From Prochlorococcus marinus str. MIT 9515 (lineage in GTDB: Bacteria > Cyanobacteriota > Cyanobacteriia > PCC-6307 > Cyanobiaceae), in assembly GCF_000015665.1 (NCBI RefSeq), contig NC_008817.1, positions 1,550,001 through 1,614,000 on the forward strand: 64,000 nucleotides of DNA. The letters are read 5' to 3'. Each line of letters starts with the position of its first letter. The stretch's first letter is position 1. The notes below the pieces were generated by a model. It had not been told where the DNA came from, did no database searches, and saw only the letters and a list, made by a program, of their open reading frames with translations. The translations under genes and the position numbers were made by a program. Below are positions 17,751-27,070 of this stretch, one piece after another.

Positions 17751-18197
17751 CTAATTTTTGTTACCAGTGGATGTTGTAGAGAATAAATTGTAAAGTTCTT
17801 TACACACTAAAAAAAGATTATCTTTTTGTTCCTTCTGAGGTAAGTGTGTTCCTGTCATCTCCCACTCGCCGATAGTTGCCACTCTCCACCTTTCAGCAGG
17901 AATTATCATTCCACGCATTATTATTCCTAATAACTTGGGTACTTCATTTTCACAATTATTTTCAATTCTCAACTGAAGCAAAACTGCTCTACATTCAATA
18001 CTTGGGCTCCAGCCTGGGAAATGAAAAGAAAAGTCAAGAGTATCTATCCAATCTTTATCGTTTGAATTATCCCAAGGACTAAAATTGACACTCGCATCCG
18101 GAAAATATTTACGAAATAAAGCAGCCGTAGTGGCTACTTTATTAGCTATTTCAAAATTGCTAACATTTGAACTTGCATTCATGAATAGACATAGCAT
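17751..18197 (-). CDS. Conserved protein of unknown function
   Basis: A 148-residue soluble protein without signal peptide or membrane segments. Its core contains FHFPGWSPSIECRAVLLQL and an ERWRVATIGEWEMTGTH segment, both of which look strongly constrained, but I do not recognise the domain. An internal ATG at 18182 (MNASSNVSN) is an equally good start and gives 143 residues. It is upstream of ho1 on the same strand with 57 bp between them, a gap that contains the dyad. Co-transcription with the bilin genes is possible but not shown. Confidence 0.7.
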   Translation of the reverse strand: MLCLFMNASSNVSNFEIANKVATTAALFRKYFPDASVNFSPWDNSNDKDWIDTLDFSFHFPGWSPSIECRAVLLQLRIENNCENEVPKLLGIIMRGMIIPAERWRVATIGEWEMTGTHLPQKEQKDNLFLVCKELYNLFSTTSTGNKN

Positions 18198-18399
18198 TTG
18201 ATTGAAAATGACATAATTTGTTTAGGCTTGCTTATTAAATTCTTTTTCTTTTAACAAAAATGTTGAAATGCTGATCAATAAACTATTCTTTATTCACATT
18301 TGAATAATTCATTTCTAACTTACAAAAAATATTCTAAATTTCAATTTAAGATATCTAGTAATCTAATTTATTAATTTTATTTCTATTAATTCAAGAGCT

Positions 18400-19824
18400 A
18401 TGCCTAAATTTGAAAAATTAAATTTACCTTCAGAAGGGGAGTTAATTACTTTTAATCACGGCAAGCCTAATGTTCCCAATAATCCCATCGTTCCATATAT
18501 AAGAGGAGACGGAACTGGGGTAGATATATGGCCAGCTAGCCGACTAGTTCTTGATGAAGCAATAAAAAAAAGCTATGGAGATGAAAGAAAAATTAATTGG
18601 TTCAAAGTATATGCAGGTGATGAAGCGTGTGAAATATATGGAACTTATAACTATTTACCCCAAGATACTATTGAAGCTATAAAACACTTTGGAGTTGCAA
18701 TCAAAGGCCCATTAACAACTCCCGTTGGAGGGGGGATTAGATCTTTAAATGTTGCACTAAGACAAATTTTTGATTTATATAGTTGTGTCAGACCATGCAA
18801 ATACTATTCAGGCACTCCTAGTCCTCATAAAAATCCGCAAAATTTGGACGTAATTGTTTATAGAGAAAATACAGAGGATATTTATATGGGTATTGAGTGG
18901 GAATCTGATGATGATACTTGCGTTGATTTAATAAATCACTTAAATAATGTGGTCATTCCTAGTAGCAAAAATCTAAAAAACAGATCAATACCCAACGGTT
19001 CAAGCATTGGGATCAAACCTGTTAGTAAACTTGGCAGCCAAAGGCATATCAGAAAGGCTATAGAACATGCAAAAAGATTGTCAGGTGACAAAAAGCATGT
19101 AACTCTTGTTCATAAGGGCAATATCATGAAATATACCGAAGGCGCCTTTAGAGATTGGGGATATGAATTAGCAGTAAATGAATTCCGATCTGATTGTATT
19201 ACCGAAAGAGAAAGCTGGATTTTAGACAATATTCAAAAATTTCCAGAAATTACAATTGAAAATAATGCCAGAATGATTGAACCTGGCTACGACAAACTAA
19301 CAAGTAATAAACAATTTTTTATTTGCGAAGAAATAAAGGAAGTAATAGCCTCTATTTCCAATACTCATGGAGATAATAAATGGAAAAAACTCGTCATGGT
19401 TGATGATCGTATAGCTGATAGCATTTTCCAGCAAATCCAAACCCGACCTCAAGAATATTCAATTCTCGCGACCTTGAACTTAAACGGAGATTATATTTCT
19501 GATGCCGCAGCTGCAATAGTAGGTGGCTTAGGTATGGCCCCCGGAGCAAATATTGGTGATCATGCCGCGATTTTTGAAGCAACACATGGAACCGCTCCTA
19601 AGCATGCCGGATTAAACAAAATTAATCCGGGCTCAGTAATTCTTAGTGGAGTAATGATGCTTGAATATTTTGGATGGGAAGAGGCAGCGAATCTAATAAC
19701 TTCTGGGATTAGTAGAGCTATTGAAGAAAAAAAAGTTACCTATGATCTGGCCCGATTAATGGAACCAAAGGTAGAACCACTCTCATGCAGTGGTTTTGCT
19801 GAAGCAATTATCTCAAATTTTTAA
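18400..19824 (+). CDS. icd: NADP-dependent isocitrate dehydrogenase
   Basis: Oxidatively decarboxylates isocitrate to 2-oxoglutarate, the carbon skeleton for ammonium assimilation and the nitrogen signal in cyanobacteria. The 474 residues show YIRGDGTGVDIWPA, GPLTTPVGGGIRSLNVALRQ with the substrate-binding Ser, YRENTEDIYMGIEW, LVHKGNIMKYTEGAF and GMAPGANIGDHAAIF followed by EATHGTAPKHAG. This is the bacterial NADP form. The upstream gap of 202 bp is among the longest in the window and has space for a regulated promoter, but I found no exact NtcA box. Its stop codon abuts that of the opposing DUF1537 gene. Confidence 0.97.
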   Translation: MPKFEKLNLPSEGELITFNHGKPNVPNNPIVPYIRGDGTGVDIWPASRLVLDEAIKKSYGDERKINWFKVYAGDEACEIYGTYNYLPQDTIEAIKHFGVAIKGPLTTPVGGGIRSLNVALRQIFDLYSCVRPCKYYSGTPSPHKNPQNLDVIVYRENTEDIYMGIEWESDDDTCVDLINHLNNVVIPSSKNLKNRSIPNGSSIGIKPVSKLGSQRHIRKAIEHAKRLSGDKKHVTLVHKGNIMKYTEGAFRDWGYELAVNEFRSDCITERESWILDNIQKFPEITIENNARMIEPGYDKLTSNKQFFICEEIKEVIASISNTHGDNKWKKLVMVDDRIADSIFQQIQTRPQEYSILATLNLNGDYISDAAAAIVGGLGMAPGANIGDHAAIFEATHGTAPKHAGLNKINPGSVILSGVMMLEYFGWEEAANLITSGISRAIEEKKVTYDLARLMEPKVEPLSCSGFAEAIISNF

Positions 19825-21177
19825 TTATAAGAGTTTTTTATTTTCTAAAATTTTCCATACGGTTACCAATGACTCTTGGCTGCCAATATTTCCTGGAAAG
19901 GTAACTATTGGAAGATTCTCTTCATTTTCAAGTTTTAAAGTAACTAGAGAAATCCCTGTAATTATTTGTCCTTGCAAATAAACATAATTGGCTTTTAGTC
20001 CATTGCTAAGAATAACATTTGAAGTTATTCCGCCTTTAGATACTAAATAACCTATTTCATTTTTCAAATCTGCAACCAATTCAGAAATGAAATTGGCGAG
20101 AGAATTATATAAATTTATTTGCTGATGATTATCATCAAGAGAAACTTCTTTTCTCGACGTAAAGATAACTGGAGTTTTTCCTTTCTTTAAGATACATCTG
20201 ATTTTATCTATAAATTTATTTTTAAACAAAATTAATTTAGCTGACTCTTGTTTAGATGCAAAAATTTTATAAAATTCAAAAACATCCAATTCTATTAATT
20301 CACAATCACTAATATCTAAAAATTGTTTTAATTGTATTGTTGAAAGTTCTACATAAGATCCTACAATAATCATTCCTGGAAGAAACTTCTTTTCTCTATT
20401 TCTTCTTCTGAGGTTAGAGTAAAAAAATGGTTGTTGGCAATTATTTTTTATTCCAGAAATTGAACTAATAAAACTTGCAGCAGTTCTAAAAAGAAATTTC
20501 TTTTCTTTTATTAATTTATTTATCGCTAGAGAAAACTTTTTAAGTTGAGAATAATTCTCTACATCTACAATTACATGAGAATTTTTTTTCAAATTCTTTA
20601 ATTTTTTATAAACAATATTATTCTCATTGGTTTCGAGAATATTTAACTCTTGTGATTTTAAATTTTGGATATCATTTAAATTTATTTGCAATTTACTTTT
20701 CTGAAATAATAAATTTTTAATATTACTTGTCTTAAATCCAAAAATTTTATCTTTTGCAAAAATTGTCTGACTTACAGGAATATTATCAACGAAATGAAGT
20801 CCATCAATTGTAAACCTTTTGCCTTCAATAAATGCTGGGATATGAAAAGTAGCATCAAAAGGCCCCAAACAATCATTTATTACATCAGGCTCTAAAAAAT
20901 TATGTCCTCGAAGAGTAGAATCCCCTCTACTCACAATAATAATTTTTTCTTTGTACCTTTCGGAGCAGATAACACTTTTAATAGCATTACAAATATCTTC
21001 TAATCTTAATTTCGCATCTTTTTCTGATAAGGATCTCGTATTTGCCAAAATAAAAAATAAATTAGATTTACTTTTAAATCCTTTGATTAAAGTATTACGA
21101 TCCCACTTCAATAGCAACAAACAATTATTTACAGTTTGCGAACCTGTTGGATCATCATCAATAACAATTATCTTCAT
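19825..21177 (-). CDS. DUF1537 / four-carbon acid sugar kinase-like protein
   Basis: A 450-residue protein with the N-terminal signature IDDDPTGSQTVNNC of the DUF1537 family and a C-terminal nucleotide-binding half containing YLVSKGGITSNVILSNGL and IVTFPGNIGSQESL. Family members such as OtnK and DtnK phosphorylate four-carbon acid sugars (erythronate, threonate). The dehydrogenase, PdxA2-like and aldolase partners of those catabolic pathways are not in the window, so the substrate here is unknown. It is the downstream gene of a likely operon with the epimerase (12 bp) and the hydrolase. It is very Lys/Asn-rich but matches its neighbours. Confidence 0.83.
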   Translation of the reverse strand: MKIIVIDDDPTGSQTVNNCLLLLKWDRNTLIKGFKSKSNLFFILANTRSLSEKDAKLRLEDICNAIKSVICSERYKEKIIIVSRGDSTLRGHNFLEPDVINDCLGPFDATFHIPAFIEGKRFTIDGLHFVDNIPVSQTIFAKDKIFGFKTSNIKNLLFQKSKLQINLNDIQNLKSQELNILETNENNIVYKKLKNLKKNSHVIVDVENYSQLKKFSLAINKLIKEKKFLFRTAASFISSISGIKNNCQQPFFYSNLRRRNREKKFLPGMIIVGSYVELSTIQLKQFLDISDCELIELDVFEFYKIFASKQESAKLILFKNKFIDKIRCILKKGKTPVIFTSRKEVSLDDNHQQINLYNSLANFISELVADLKNEIGYLVSKGGITSNVILSNGLKANYVYLQGQIITGISLVTLKLENEENLPIVTFPGNIGSQESLVTVWKILENKKLL

Positions 21178-21189
21178 AAGTATCCTTAA

Positions 21190-22044
21190 TTACGTAAAAC
21201 TATTTATTTGTATTGAAGCATGCAGGGCTTGGCTAAAATCAGGAGGAATCAAAATTTTTCTAAATCCATCTATTAAAGAATTGCGTGGACTTGTCCATGG
21301 CTCGAGACATACCATTTTTCTAGGCGGATCACTCCAAATCACGCACAAATCAAAGGGGGAAGGGTTTATTAAAGTAATTTTTCTTTTGAAAAAATTATCT
21401 CGAAAAGAACTTCTCCCTGAGGAATGCATTAGTAAATCAATTCCATTTTGAATATTTTGTAACTCATCAAAAGTATTTCTTAAACAATTATTTTGTTGAT
21501 TCTGACAATTTAAAGAGAAATCCAAAAAGTCTAAGTTTTTAAAATCGGAGATATTAAAATAAGGATGCAATCCAAAATTTATTGGCATCTCTTTTATTGA
21601 GTTATTTTTGATAGTAACTTCAAATTTTAGGCAATTAATCTTTAACGAAACCTCAATTATCAGATCAAAATTATAGGGATAATACAATTTTGTTATTTCA
21701 TTATCTTTTAACTTTAAACACAGGGCCTCTTTTTTATCATTGAAGCAATATTCCCATTGCAAGTCCCTCGCAAAACCGTGTTGCATCAATTGCATATAAT
21801 TTTTACCAAAGAAAGAAGTTGGAATATCAAGATTGCCGCAAATCGGAAATAAAATGGGGATTCCACCTCTTATGCTCTTTGTTTTATCAGTAAACCTTTT
21901 TTCATCAAAGTATAATATTTCATTTGCATCAGAAACCCAGTTAGTTATTATCCCACCCCTCTTAGGACAAAATTTAATATAATTTTTTTCATCTAATTGA
22001 AAAATATAAATACTTTCTTTTTTATTGACTAAACTAATTTCCAC
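21190..22044 (-). CDS. Aldose 1-epimerase / glucose-6-phosphate 1-epimerase-like protein
   Basis: A 284-residue member of the galactose-mutarotase superfamily, which interconverts alpha and beta anomers of hexoses or hexose 6-phosphates. Visible conserved pieces are RGGIPILFPICGN, MQLMQHGFARDLQWE with the catalytic-type His, INFGLHPYFNIS with the second His, and CLEPWTSPRNSL with a Glu in the expected position of the acid/base. The RGGIP and HGFAR forms resemble the YeaD group that acts on glucose 6-phosphate. It lies between the hydrolase (9 bp) and the DUF1537 protein (12 bp) in one run. Confidence 0.86.
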   Translation of the reverse strand: MEISLVNKKESIYIFQLDEKNYIKFCPKRGGIITNWVSDANEILYFDEKRFTDKTKSIRGGIPILFPICGNLDIPTSFFGKNYMQLMQHGFARDLQWEYCFNDKKEALCLKLKDNEITKLYYPYNFDLIIEVSLKINCLKFEVTIKNNSIKEMPINFGLHPYFNISDFKNLDFLDFSLNCQNQQNNCLRNTFDELQNIQNGIDLLMHSSGRSSFRDNFFKRKITLINPSPFDLCVIWSDPPRKMVCLEPWTSPRNSLIDGFRKILIPPDFSQALHASIQINSFT

Positions 22045-22053
22045 AGGAAGAAT

Positions 22054-22959
22054 TTAAATAGAATCAACCCAATCAAGTATATGCTTATTGACTTGATCAG
22101 GTATTTCATCATGAGGGCAATGTCCAGCATCTAAAATAATTTCAGTGGTATTTTTTGGGGTGAAATTTTTATATAAGTCTCTTTTTCTTGGAGTATTCAT
22201 CCATGGATCTTTACTTCCCCACAGCAATAATAATGGTGACTCAAGTTTTGAGAATAACTTATCTAAAGGTTCTCCTTGAGGACCTGAAGGGTTAAATACA
22301 CTTCTAAAAACATTAAAAGCTCCATAGTCTAAAGATGGATTTCTTATTGAATTAACTAAGAATTCATCAACATTTTTTTTATCGACATAAACTTGATTCA
22401 GAGTTTTTTTGATATTTTTTGGATTTCTCATATTTTCGAAAATTAAACGTTGCAAAACAATATTTTTCAAGAAAATTCCAGCAACAGTCTCAAGTGAGGT
22501 CTGAAACATATTTTTTTTAATTGTTTTTTCTTCGCTGAAATAGCCAGCAGCATTTAATAATATGACTCCTGCAGAAAGCTCGTTTAATTCTGCTGCAGCT
22601 GCTAATGCCGCATAACCCCCTAATGAATTACCAACAATAATTGTAGGTTTATTAATTTTTTCTTTTACATAGGCAATAACTTGATCTTTCCATAAGGAGC
22701 CAGAATAATCTACATCTTCAGGCTTTGGGCTTTTTCCAAAACCTAAAAGATCAATTGCATGGACTTCATATTGATTACTCAAAACGGGAATATTAAATCG
22801 CCAATGATCTGTGGAAGCTCCGAAACCATGTATTAATAAAATCGCACACTTATTTGATTCAATATTTTCCTTGGGTTTTGCAGAAACTGTATATATAGGA
22901 TAATTTAAAAAATTCCAAGAAAAATTAACTTGATTTTCTATTAATAAAGAGTTGTCCAT
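22054..22959 (-). CDS. Alpha/beta-fold hydrolase (paralogue of the one at 50.5 kb)
   Basis: A 301-residue alpha/beta hydrolase with the full catalytic triad visible: nucleophile Ser in VGNSLGGYAALA, acid Asp in LLLWGSKDPWM and His in ILDAGHCPHDEIP. The oxyanion region is LIHGFGASTDHWRFN and the strand-4 motif is AIDLLGFGKSP. There is no signal peptide. The substrate is unknown; cyanobacterial relatives have been annotated as esterases or haloalkane-dehalogenase-like without proof. It begins a minus-strand run with the epimerase and DUF1537 protein and lies 43 bp after the antiporter. It shares most motifs with 50550-51461, so the two are paralogues. Confidence 0.88.
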   Translation of the reverse strand: MDNSLLIENQVNFSWNFLNYPIYTVSAKPKENIESNKCAILLIHGFGASTDHWRFNIPVLSNQYEVHAIDLLGFGKSPKPEDVDYSGSLWKDQVIAYVKEKINKPTIIVGNSLGGYAALAAAAELNELSAGVILLNAAGYFSEEKTIKKNMFQTSLETVAGIFLKNIVLQRLIFENMRNPKNIKKTLNQVYVDKKNVDEFLVNSIRNPSLDYGAFNVFRSVFNPSGPQGEPLDKLFSKLESPLLLLWGSKDPWMNTPRKRDLYKNFTPKNTTEIILDAGHCPHDEIPDQVNKHILDWVDSI

Positions 22960-23002
22960 TTATACAGTTATTAATTTCTTATAATTCTAATAAAATTATT
23001 CC

Positions 23003-24370
23003 TTAAAGAAGACCTACTGGATCAGCTGCAACATCATCTGAAATTTTATTATCACCACCGGGGGGCTTATCTTTTAAAACAATTCTTAAAAGAACCGGAG
23101 CTAGGAATGTAGTTCCAATAACCATCAATAAAATTGCCGCTTCAAGAGAGGGGGTCAATAGGCCAGCACTGGTACCTAAACCAAGAAAAATTAACCCGAC
23201 TTCTCCTCTTGGCATCATTCCTAAACCTACTACTAATCTATTTGTAGGCTTATCACTTGAGAAAACCCATCCAGCAGCAATTTTTCCAATAATTGCTACA
23301 ACTAATAAAAACCCTGCAACTATAAGCGCGGATCTACTTGCTGGATCTAGTGGATTGATTACTGATAAATCCATACCAGCCCCAACTAATACAAAAAAGA
23401 TAGTCGCAAATAATGAAACCAACGGCAAAACTGATTGTTGAATTGCATGATTATTTTTAGAACTACTAAGAATCAAACCAGCTGCGAATGCACCCAAAGC
23501 AGCTTCAAGTCCTATCGCTGTAGCGACAAAACAACATAACACAAGTATCACAAAAGATGCCACAACTACTGCTCCTGGTGCTTTCAACCTATCGAGAAGC
23601 CAATCAAAGCCAGGAGCTGCTGTTCGACTTAATGCAATAGCTGCGATTACAAATACAACAGCCGCAGCAACTAATTTAACTATTGGAGCGATTTCTAGAG
23701 AACCTCCAGCAGCAAGAGCTACAACTACAGCCAAAATAACAATACCTAAAATATCATCTAATACTGCGGCTCCAATAACAATTTGGCCCTCCCTGGTTTT
23801 CAAATATCCTAATTCACCAAAAACACTTGCTGTAATACCTATACTTGTAGCCGTCATCGATGCTCCTGCAAAAACTGCAGGTATCAGATCTACCTGAAAA
23901 ATAAACATTAATCCAAAAGTACCAAAAGCAAAAGGTAATATAACCCCCGCCATAGCAACAGTAAAAGCTTGAGCTCCAACTGCAACTAATTCTTCTAATT
24001 CGCTTTCTAAGCCTGTCAAGAAAAGTAACGCATATAATCCAAGTGTTGCAACCGCTTGAAGAGAGGGAAAACTCTCGAAATAAACGTCAGGAACAACCTC
24101 AGGGGGTATTGACGCTAACGAACTTATTACATTGACTAACCCTTGATTTAATTCAGTATGAGCAGAGGGTGGTATAAGTAAATGAAAACCAGATGCTCCT
24201 ATAACAACCCCTGCCAATAGCTCACCCACAATTGTAGGTAAACTTAGTCTTACTAACACTTCGGCTAATGCTCTTGCAGCTAAAAAGATTAATAGAAATC
24301 TAATAACTCCTATAAGCGTCTCAGCAACTTCTAAATCATGTGCACTTAATTCAGCAAGTAAAGAATACAT
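23003..24370 (-). CDS. CPA2-family Na+/H+ antiporter
   Basis: A 455-residue inner-membrane exchanger with about 12 hydrophobic segments. The ion-binding pair of acidic residues appears as AAVLDDILGIV (Asp205-Asp206), as in NapA/KefB-type CPA2 transporters. GASMTATSIGITASVFGELGYL and GMMPRGEVGLIFLGLG are further family signatures. There is no C-terminal TrkA-N domain, which favours a Na+/H+ antiporter over a KefB-type K+ channel. Its codons are less A+T-biased than those of its neighbours, as is common for membrane proteins rich in Ala and Gly. It is divergent from glgP across 135 bp that contain a perfect dyad. Confidence 0.92.
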   Translation of the reverse strand: MYSLLAELSAHDLEVAETLIGVIRFLLIFLAARALAEVLVRLSLPTIVGELLAGVVIGASGFHLLIPPSAHTELNQGLVNVISSLASIPPEVVPDVYFESFPSLQAVATLGLYALLFLTGLESELEELVAVGAQAFTVAMAGVILPFAFGTFGLMFIFQVDLIPAVFAGASMTATSIGITASVFGELGYLKTREGQIVIGAAVLDDILGIVILAVVVALAAGGSLEIAPIVKLVAAAVVFVIAAIALSRTAAPGFDWLLDRLKAPGAVVVASFVILVLCCFVATAIGLEAALGAFAAGLILSSSKNNHAIQQSVLPLVSLFATIFFVLVGAGMDLSVINPLDPASRSALIVAGFLLVVAIIGKIAAGWVFSSDKPTNRLVVGLGMMPRGEVGLIFLGLGTSAGLLTPSLEAAILLMVIGTTFLAPVLLRIVLKDKPPGGDNKISDDVAADPVGLL

Positions 24371-24390
24371 TTTAAATGCGAGAAAAATTG

Positions 24391-24413
24391 AACTATCTAA
24401 TTGGAAGATAGTT
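24391..24413. promoter_or_regulatory. Perfect inverted repeat between antiporter gene and glgP
   Basis: AACTATCT (24391-24398) and AGATAGTT (24406-24413) are exact reverse complements around a 7-base spacer AATTGGA. The element lies 21-43 bp upstream of the antiporter start and about 92 bp upstream of glgP. The arm and spacer sizes equal those of the element ahead of ho1, though the arm sequence differs. It may be an operator or a leader hairpin of the antiporter mRNA. Only the symmetry is observed. Confidence 0.4.
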
Positions 24414-24505
24414 TATGATGGGCCCACTTTACGAAGTCTGTAAAAAAAAGAAAAAATACTCAACAAGTGTGGATCTGAAGTTACAACAAAGAATTTGTAA
24501 AAAAA

Positions 24506-27070
24506 ATGGCTAACGTCATATATATGTTAAAACCCATGAATTCCAACGAACCCTTTGATCTACGCTTGCCTACCCCAGGCTGCTATCTAGATCCTGAGAA
24601 AGCTGGCATGGATTCGGATGCGCTCTTCAAAGGAATGACAGCGCACTTGTTCTTTACTCTTGGTAAATTAGCGACCTCGGCAAGCCCTCATGACTTGTAT
24701 ATGGCTTTGAGTTATGCAGTGAAGGATAGATTGATGACAAGATATTTAGCTAGTCAAGAAGTAATACGTAAGAAACCTCAAAAAACGGTTGCATACTTAT
24801 CAGCAGAATTTTTAATCGGTCCACAATTAAGCAACAATTTATTAAATCTTGGCATTACTCAAGAAGCAGAAGACGCCTTAAAAAGGTTTGGGATAGAATC
24901 ATTATCAACAATTCTTGAAGTCGAAGAAGAACCAGGTTTAGGTAATGGCGGATTGGGAAGACTTGCAGCATGTTATATGGAATCTTTAGCATCCTTACAA
25001 GTTCCTGCTGTAGGTTATGGAATTAGATATGAATTTGGCATATTTAATCAGTTAATACGAGATGGTTGGCAAGTTGAGGTTACTGATAAATGGCTTAAAG
25101 GTGGCTGGCCATGGGAGTTACCTCAACCTGATGAATCTTGTTTTGTTGGATTTGGAGGAAGAACTGAAAGTTATAGAGACGATAAAGGAAACTACAGATC
25201 AAGATGGGTTCCTTCTGAACATGCAATTGGGGTTCCTCATGATGTTCCCGTATTAGGTTATAGAGTAAATACTTGTGACAGATTAAGATTATGGAGAGCT
25301 GATGCGACAGAAAGTTTTGATTTTTATGCTTTCAATATTGGTGACTACTATGGTGCTGTTGAAGAAAAAGTTGCTTCTGAAACTTTATCAAAAGTTCTTT
25401 ACCCAAATGATGGAACAGATGAAGGGAGAAGATTAAGACTCAAACAACAACATTTCTTTGTTAGTTGTTCTCTCCAAGATATGTTGAGAAGTCTGGAAAA
25501 AAGATCTATCCCAATAACAGAATTTGCTCAACATTGGACTGTTCAGTTAAATGACACTCATCCTGCTATTGCCGTTGCTGAATTAATGCGACTATTAATA
25601 GATCAGTATCAAGTAGGATGGGATAAGGCATGGAATATAACAACTTCTTCAGTAGCTTATACAAATCATACATTACTTCCAGAAGCATTAGAAAAATGGG
25701 ATTTAAGCCTTTTTAGTGATTTACTTCCTCGCCACCTAGAAATTATTTACGAAGTTAATTGGAGATTTTTGCAGCAATTAAGACTTCGTTATCCAGGTGA
25801 TGACAAGATTTTACAAAAGCTATCAATAATTGACGAAGAAGGTTCAAAGTCTGTGAGAATGGCTCATTTAGCAACCATTGGAGCTCATCATATTAATGGG
25901 GTTGCTGCGCTTCACTCAGATCTCATCAAAAGGCAACTTCTTCCAGAATTTGCAGAACTTTGGCCAGAAAAGTTTACAAATGTAACTAATGGAGTAACTC
26001 CTAGAAGATGGGTCGCATTAGCCAATCCATCCTTATCAAATTTATTAGAAAAAGAGGTAGGTCCAAATTGGATTACCAATATGGAACTTTTGAAGAAATT
26101 GGAAAAGAAAAAAGATGATGCAAATTTCTTACAAAAATTTGAAGAAACTAAATTAATAGGAAAACGTAAACTTGCTAGTTTTATCCATTCTAAGACAGGA
26201 ATTCTTGTTGATCCTTCAAGTATGTTTGATGTTCAGGTAAAACGAATTCATCAATATAAAAGACAACATTTAAATGCTTTGCAGATCATTGCTCAATATT
26301 TAAGAATTAAAAATGGGGCAAGTAACTATAAAGCTCCCCGAACAGTAATTTTTGGTGGTAAAGCTGCTCCTGGTTACTTTATGGCTAAATTGATGATCCG
26401 CTTTATTAATGGTATCGCCGATGTCGTTAATTCAGACCCAGACATGGATGGTCTTTTAAGAGTAGTTTTCTTACCCGATTATAATGTGAAGCTTGGGGAA
26501 ATAGTTTATCCTGCAACAGATCTATCTGAACAAATTTCAACTGCAGGGAAAGAAGCTTCAGGTACAGGAAATATGAAATTTGCTATGAATGGAGCTTTGA
26601 CTATAGGAACGCTTGATGGAGCAAATGTAGAATTGAGGGATCTAGTAAAGAAAGAAAATTTCTTCCTTTTCGGAAAGACTGAAAGTGAAATAATGAATTT
26701 AAAAAACAATGGCTATTCTCCTAAGTCTTTCATTAATAATAGTCCTGAGTTAAAAGAAGTAATTCGTTTAATAGAAATAGGGCATTTTAGTAACGGAGAT
26801 AAGGAATTATTCAAACCTTTATTGAATAGTTTGACCGGGAATGATCCATTTTTCGTAATGGCTGATTTCGAAGACTATTTAAATAAACAAGATGAAGTGA
26901 GCAATTGCTGGAATAATAAAAAAGCATGGAATAAAATGGCTCTATTAAATACTGCAAGATCTGGATATTTTTCTTCAGATAGATCAATTAGAGAATATTG
27001 TGATTCTATTTGGAAAGTTTCACCTATGCCAGTTGAAATTACATGTGATATTGAAGAAGTGACTAATTAG
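24506..27070 (+). CDS. glgP: Glycogen phosphorylase
   Basis: Releases glucose 1-phosphate from glycogen by phosphorolysis, mobilising carbon in the dark. The 854 residues contain VAYLSAEFLIGPQL, GNGGLGRLAACYMESLA, NVTNGVTPRRW, FDVQVKRIHQYKRQ and EASGTGNMKFAMNGALTIGT, in which Lys near 690 binds pyridoxal phosphate. TLDGANVEL follows. The protein may begin at 24536 (MNSNEPFDLRLP), where family similarity seems to start, rather than at 24506; neither has a strong ribosome site. Its 3' end overlaps the opposing gene by 8 bp. Confidence 0.97.
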   Translation: MANVIYMLKPMNSNEPFDLRLPTPGCYLDPEKAGMDSDALFKGMTAHLFFTLGKLATSASPHDLYMALSYAVKDRLMTRYLASQEVIRKKPQKTVAYLSAEFLIGPQLSNNLLNLGITQEAEDALKRFGIESLSTILEVEEEPGLGNGGLGRLAACYMESLASLQVPAVGYGIRYEFGIFNQLIRDGWQVEVTDKWLKGGWPWELPQPDESCFVGFGGRTESYRDDKGNYRSRWVPSEHAIGVPHDVPVLGYRVNTCDRLRLWRADATESFDFYAFNIGDYYGAVEEKVASETLSKVLYPNDGTDEGRRLRLKQQHFFVSCSLQDMLRSLEKRSIPITEFAQHWTVQLNDTHPAIAVAELMRLLIDQYQVGWDKAWNITTSSVAYTNHTLLPEALEKWDLSLFSDLLPRHLEIIYEVNWRFLQQLRLRYPGDDKILQKLSIIDEEGSKSVRMAHLATIGAHHINGVAALHSDLIKRQLLPEFAELWPEKFTNVTNGVTPRRWVALANPSLSNLLEKEVGPNWITNMELLKKLEKKKDDANFLQKFEETKLIGKRKLASFIHSKTGILVDPSSMFDVQVKRIHQYKRQHLNALQIIAQYLRIKNGASNYKAPRTVIFGGKAAPGYFMAKLMIRFINGIADVVNSDPDMDGLLRVVFLPDYNVKLGEIVYPATDLSEQISTAGKEASGTGNMKFAMNGALTIGTLDGANVELRDLVKKENFFLFGKTESEIMNLKNNGYSPKSFINNSPELKEVIRLIEIGHFSNGDKELFKPLLNSLTGNDPFFVMADFEDYLNKQDEVSNCWNNKKAWNKMALLNTARSGYFSSDRSIREYCDSIWKVSPMPVEITCDIEEVTN

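Noticed and set aside
18358-18374. Possible NtcA site upstream of icd (GTA-N8-TAT)
   Set aside because: The second half is TAT, not TAC, and no well-spaced -10 box follows. icd is NtcA-controlled in some cyanobacteria, but this site does not meet the consensus.
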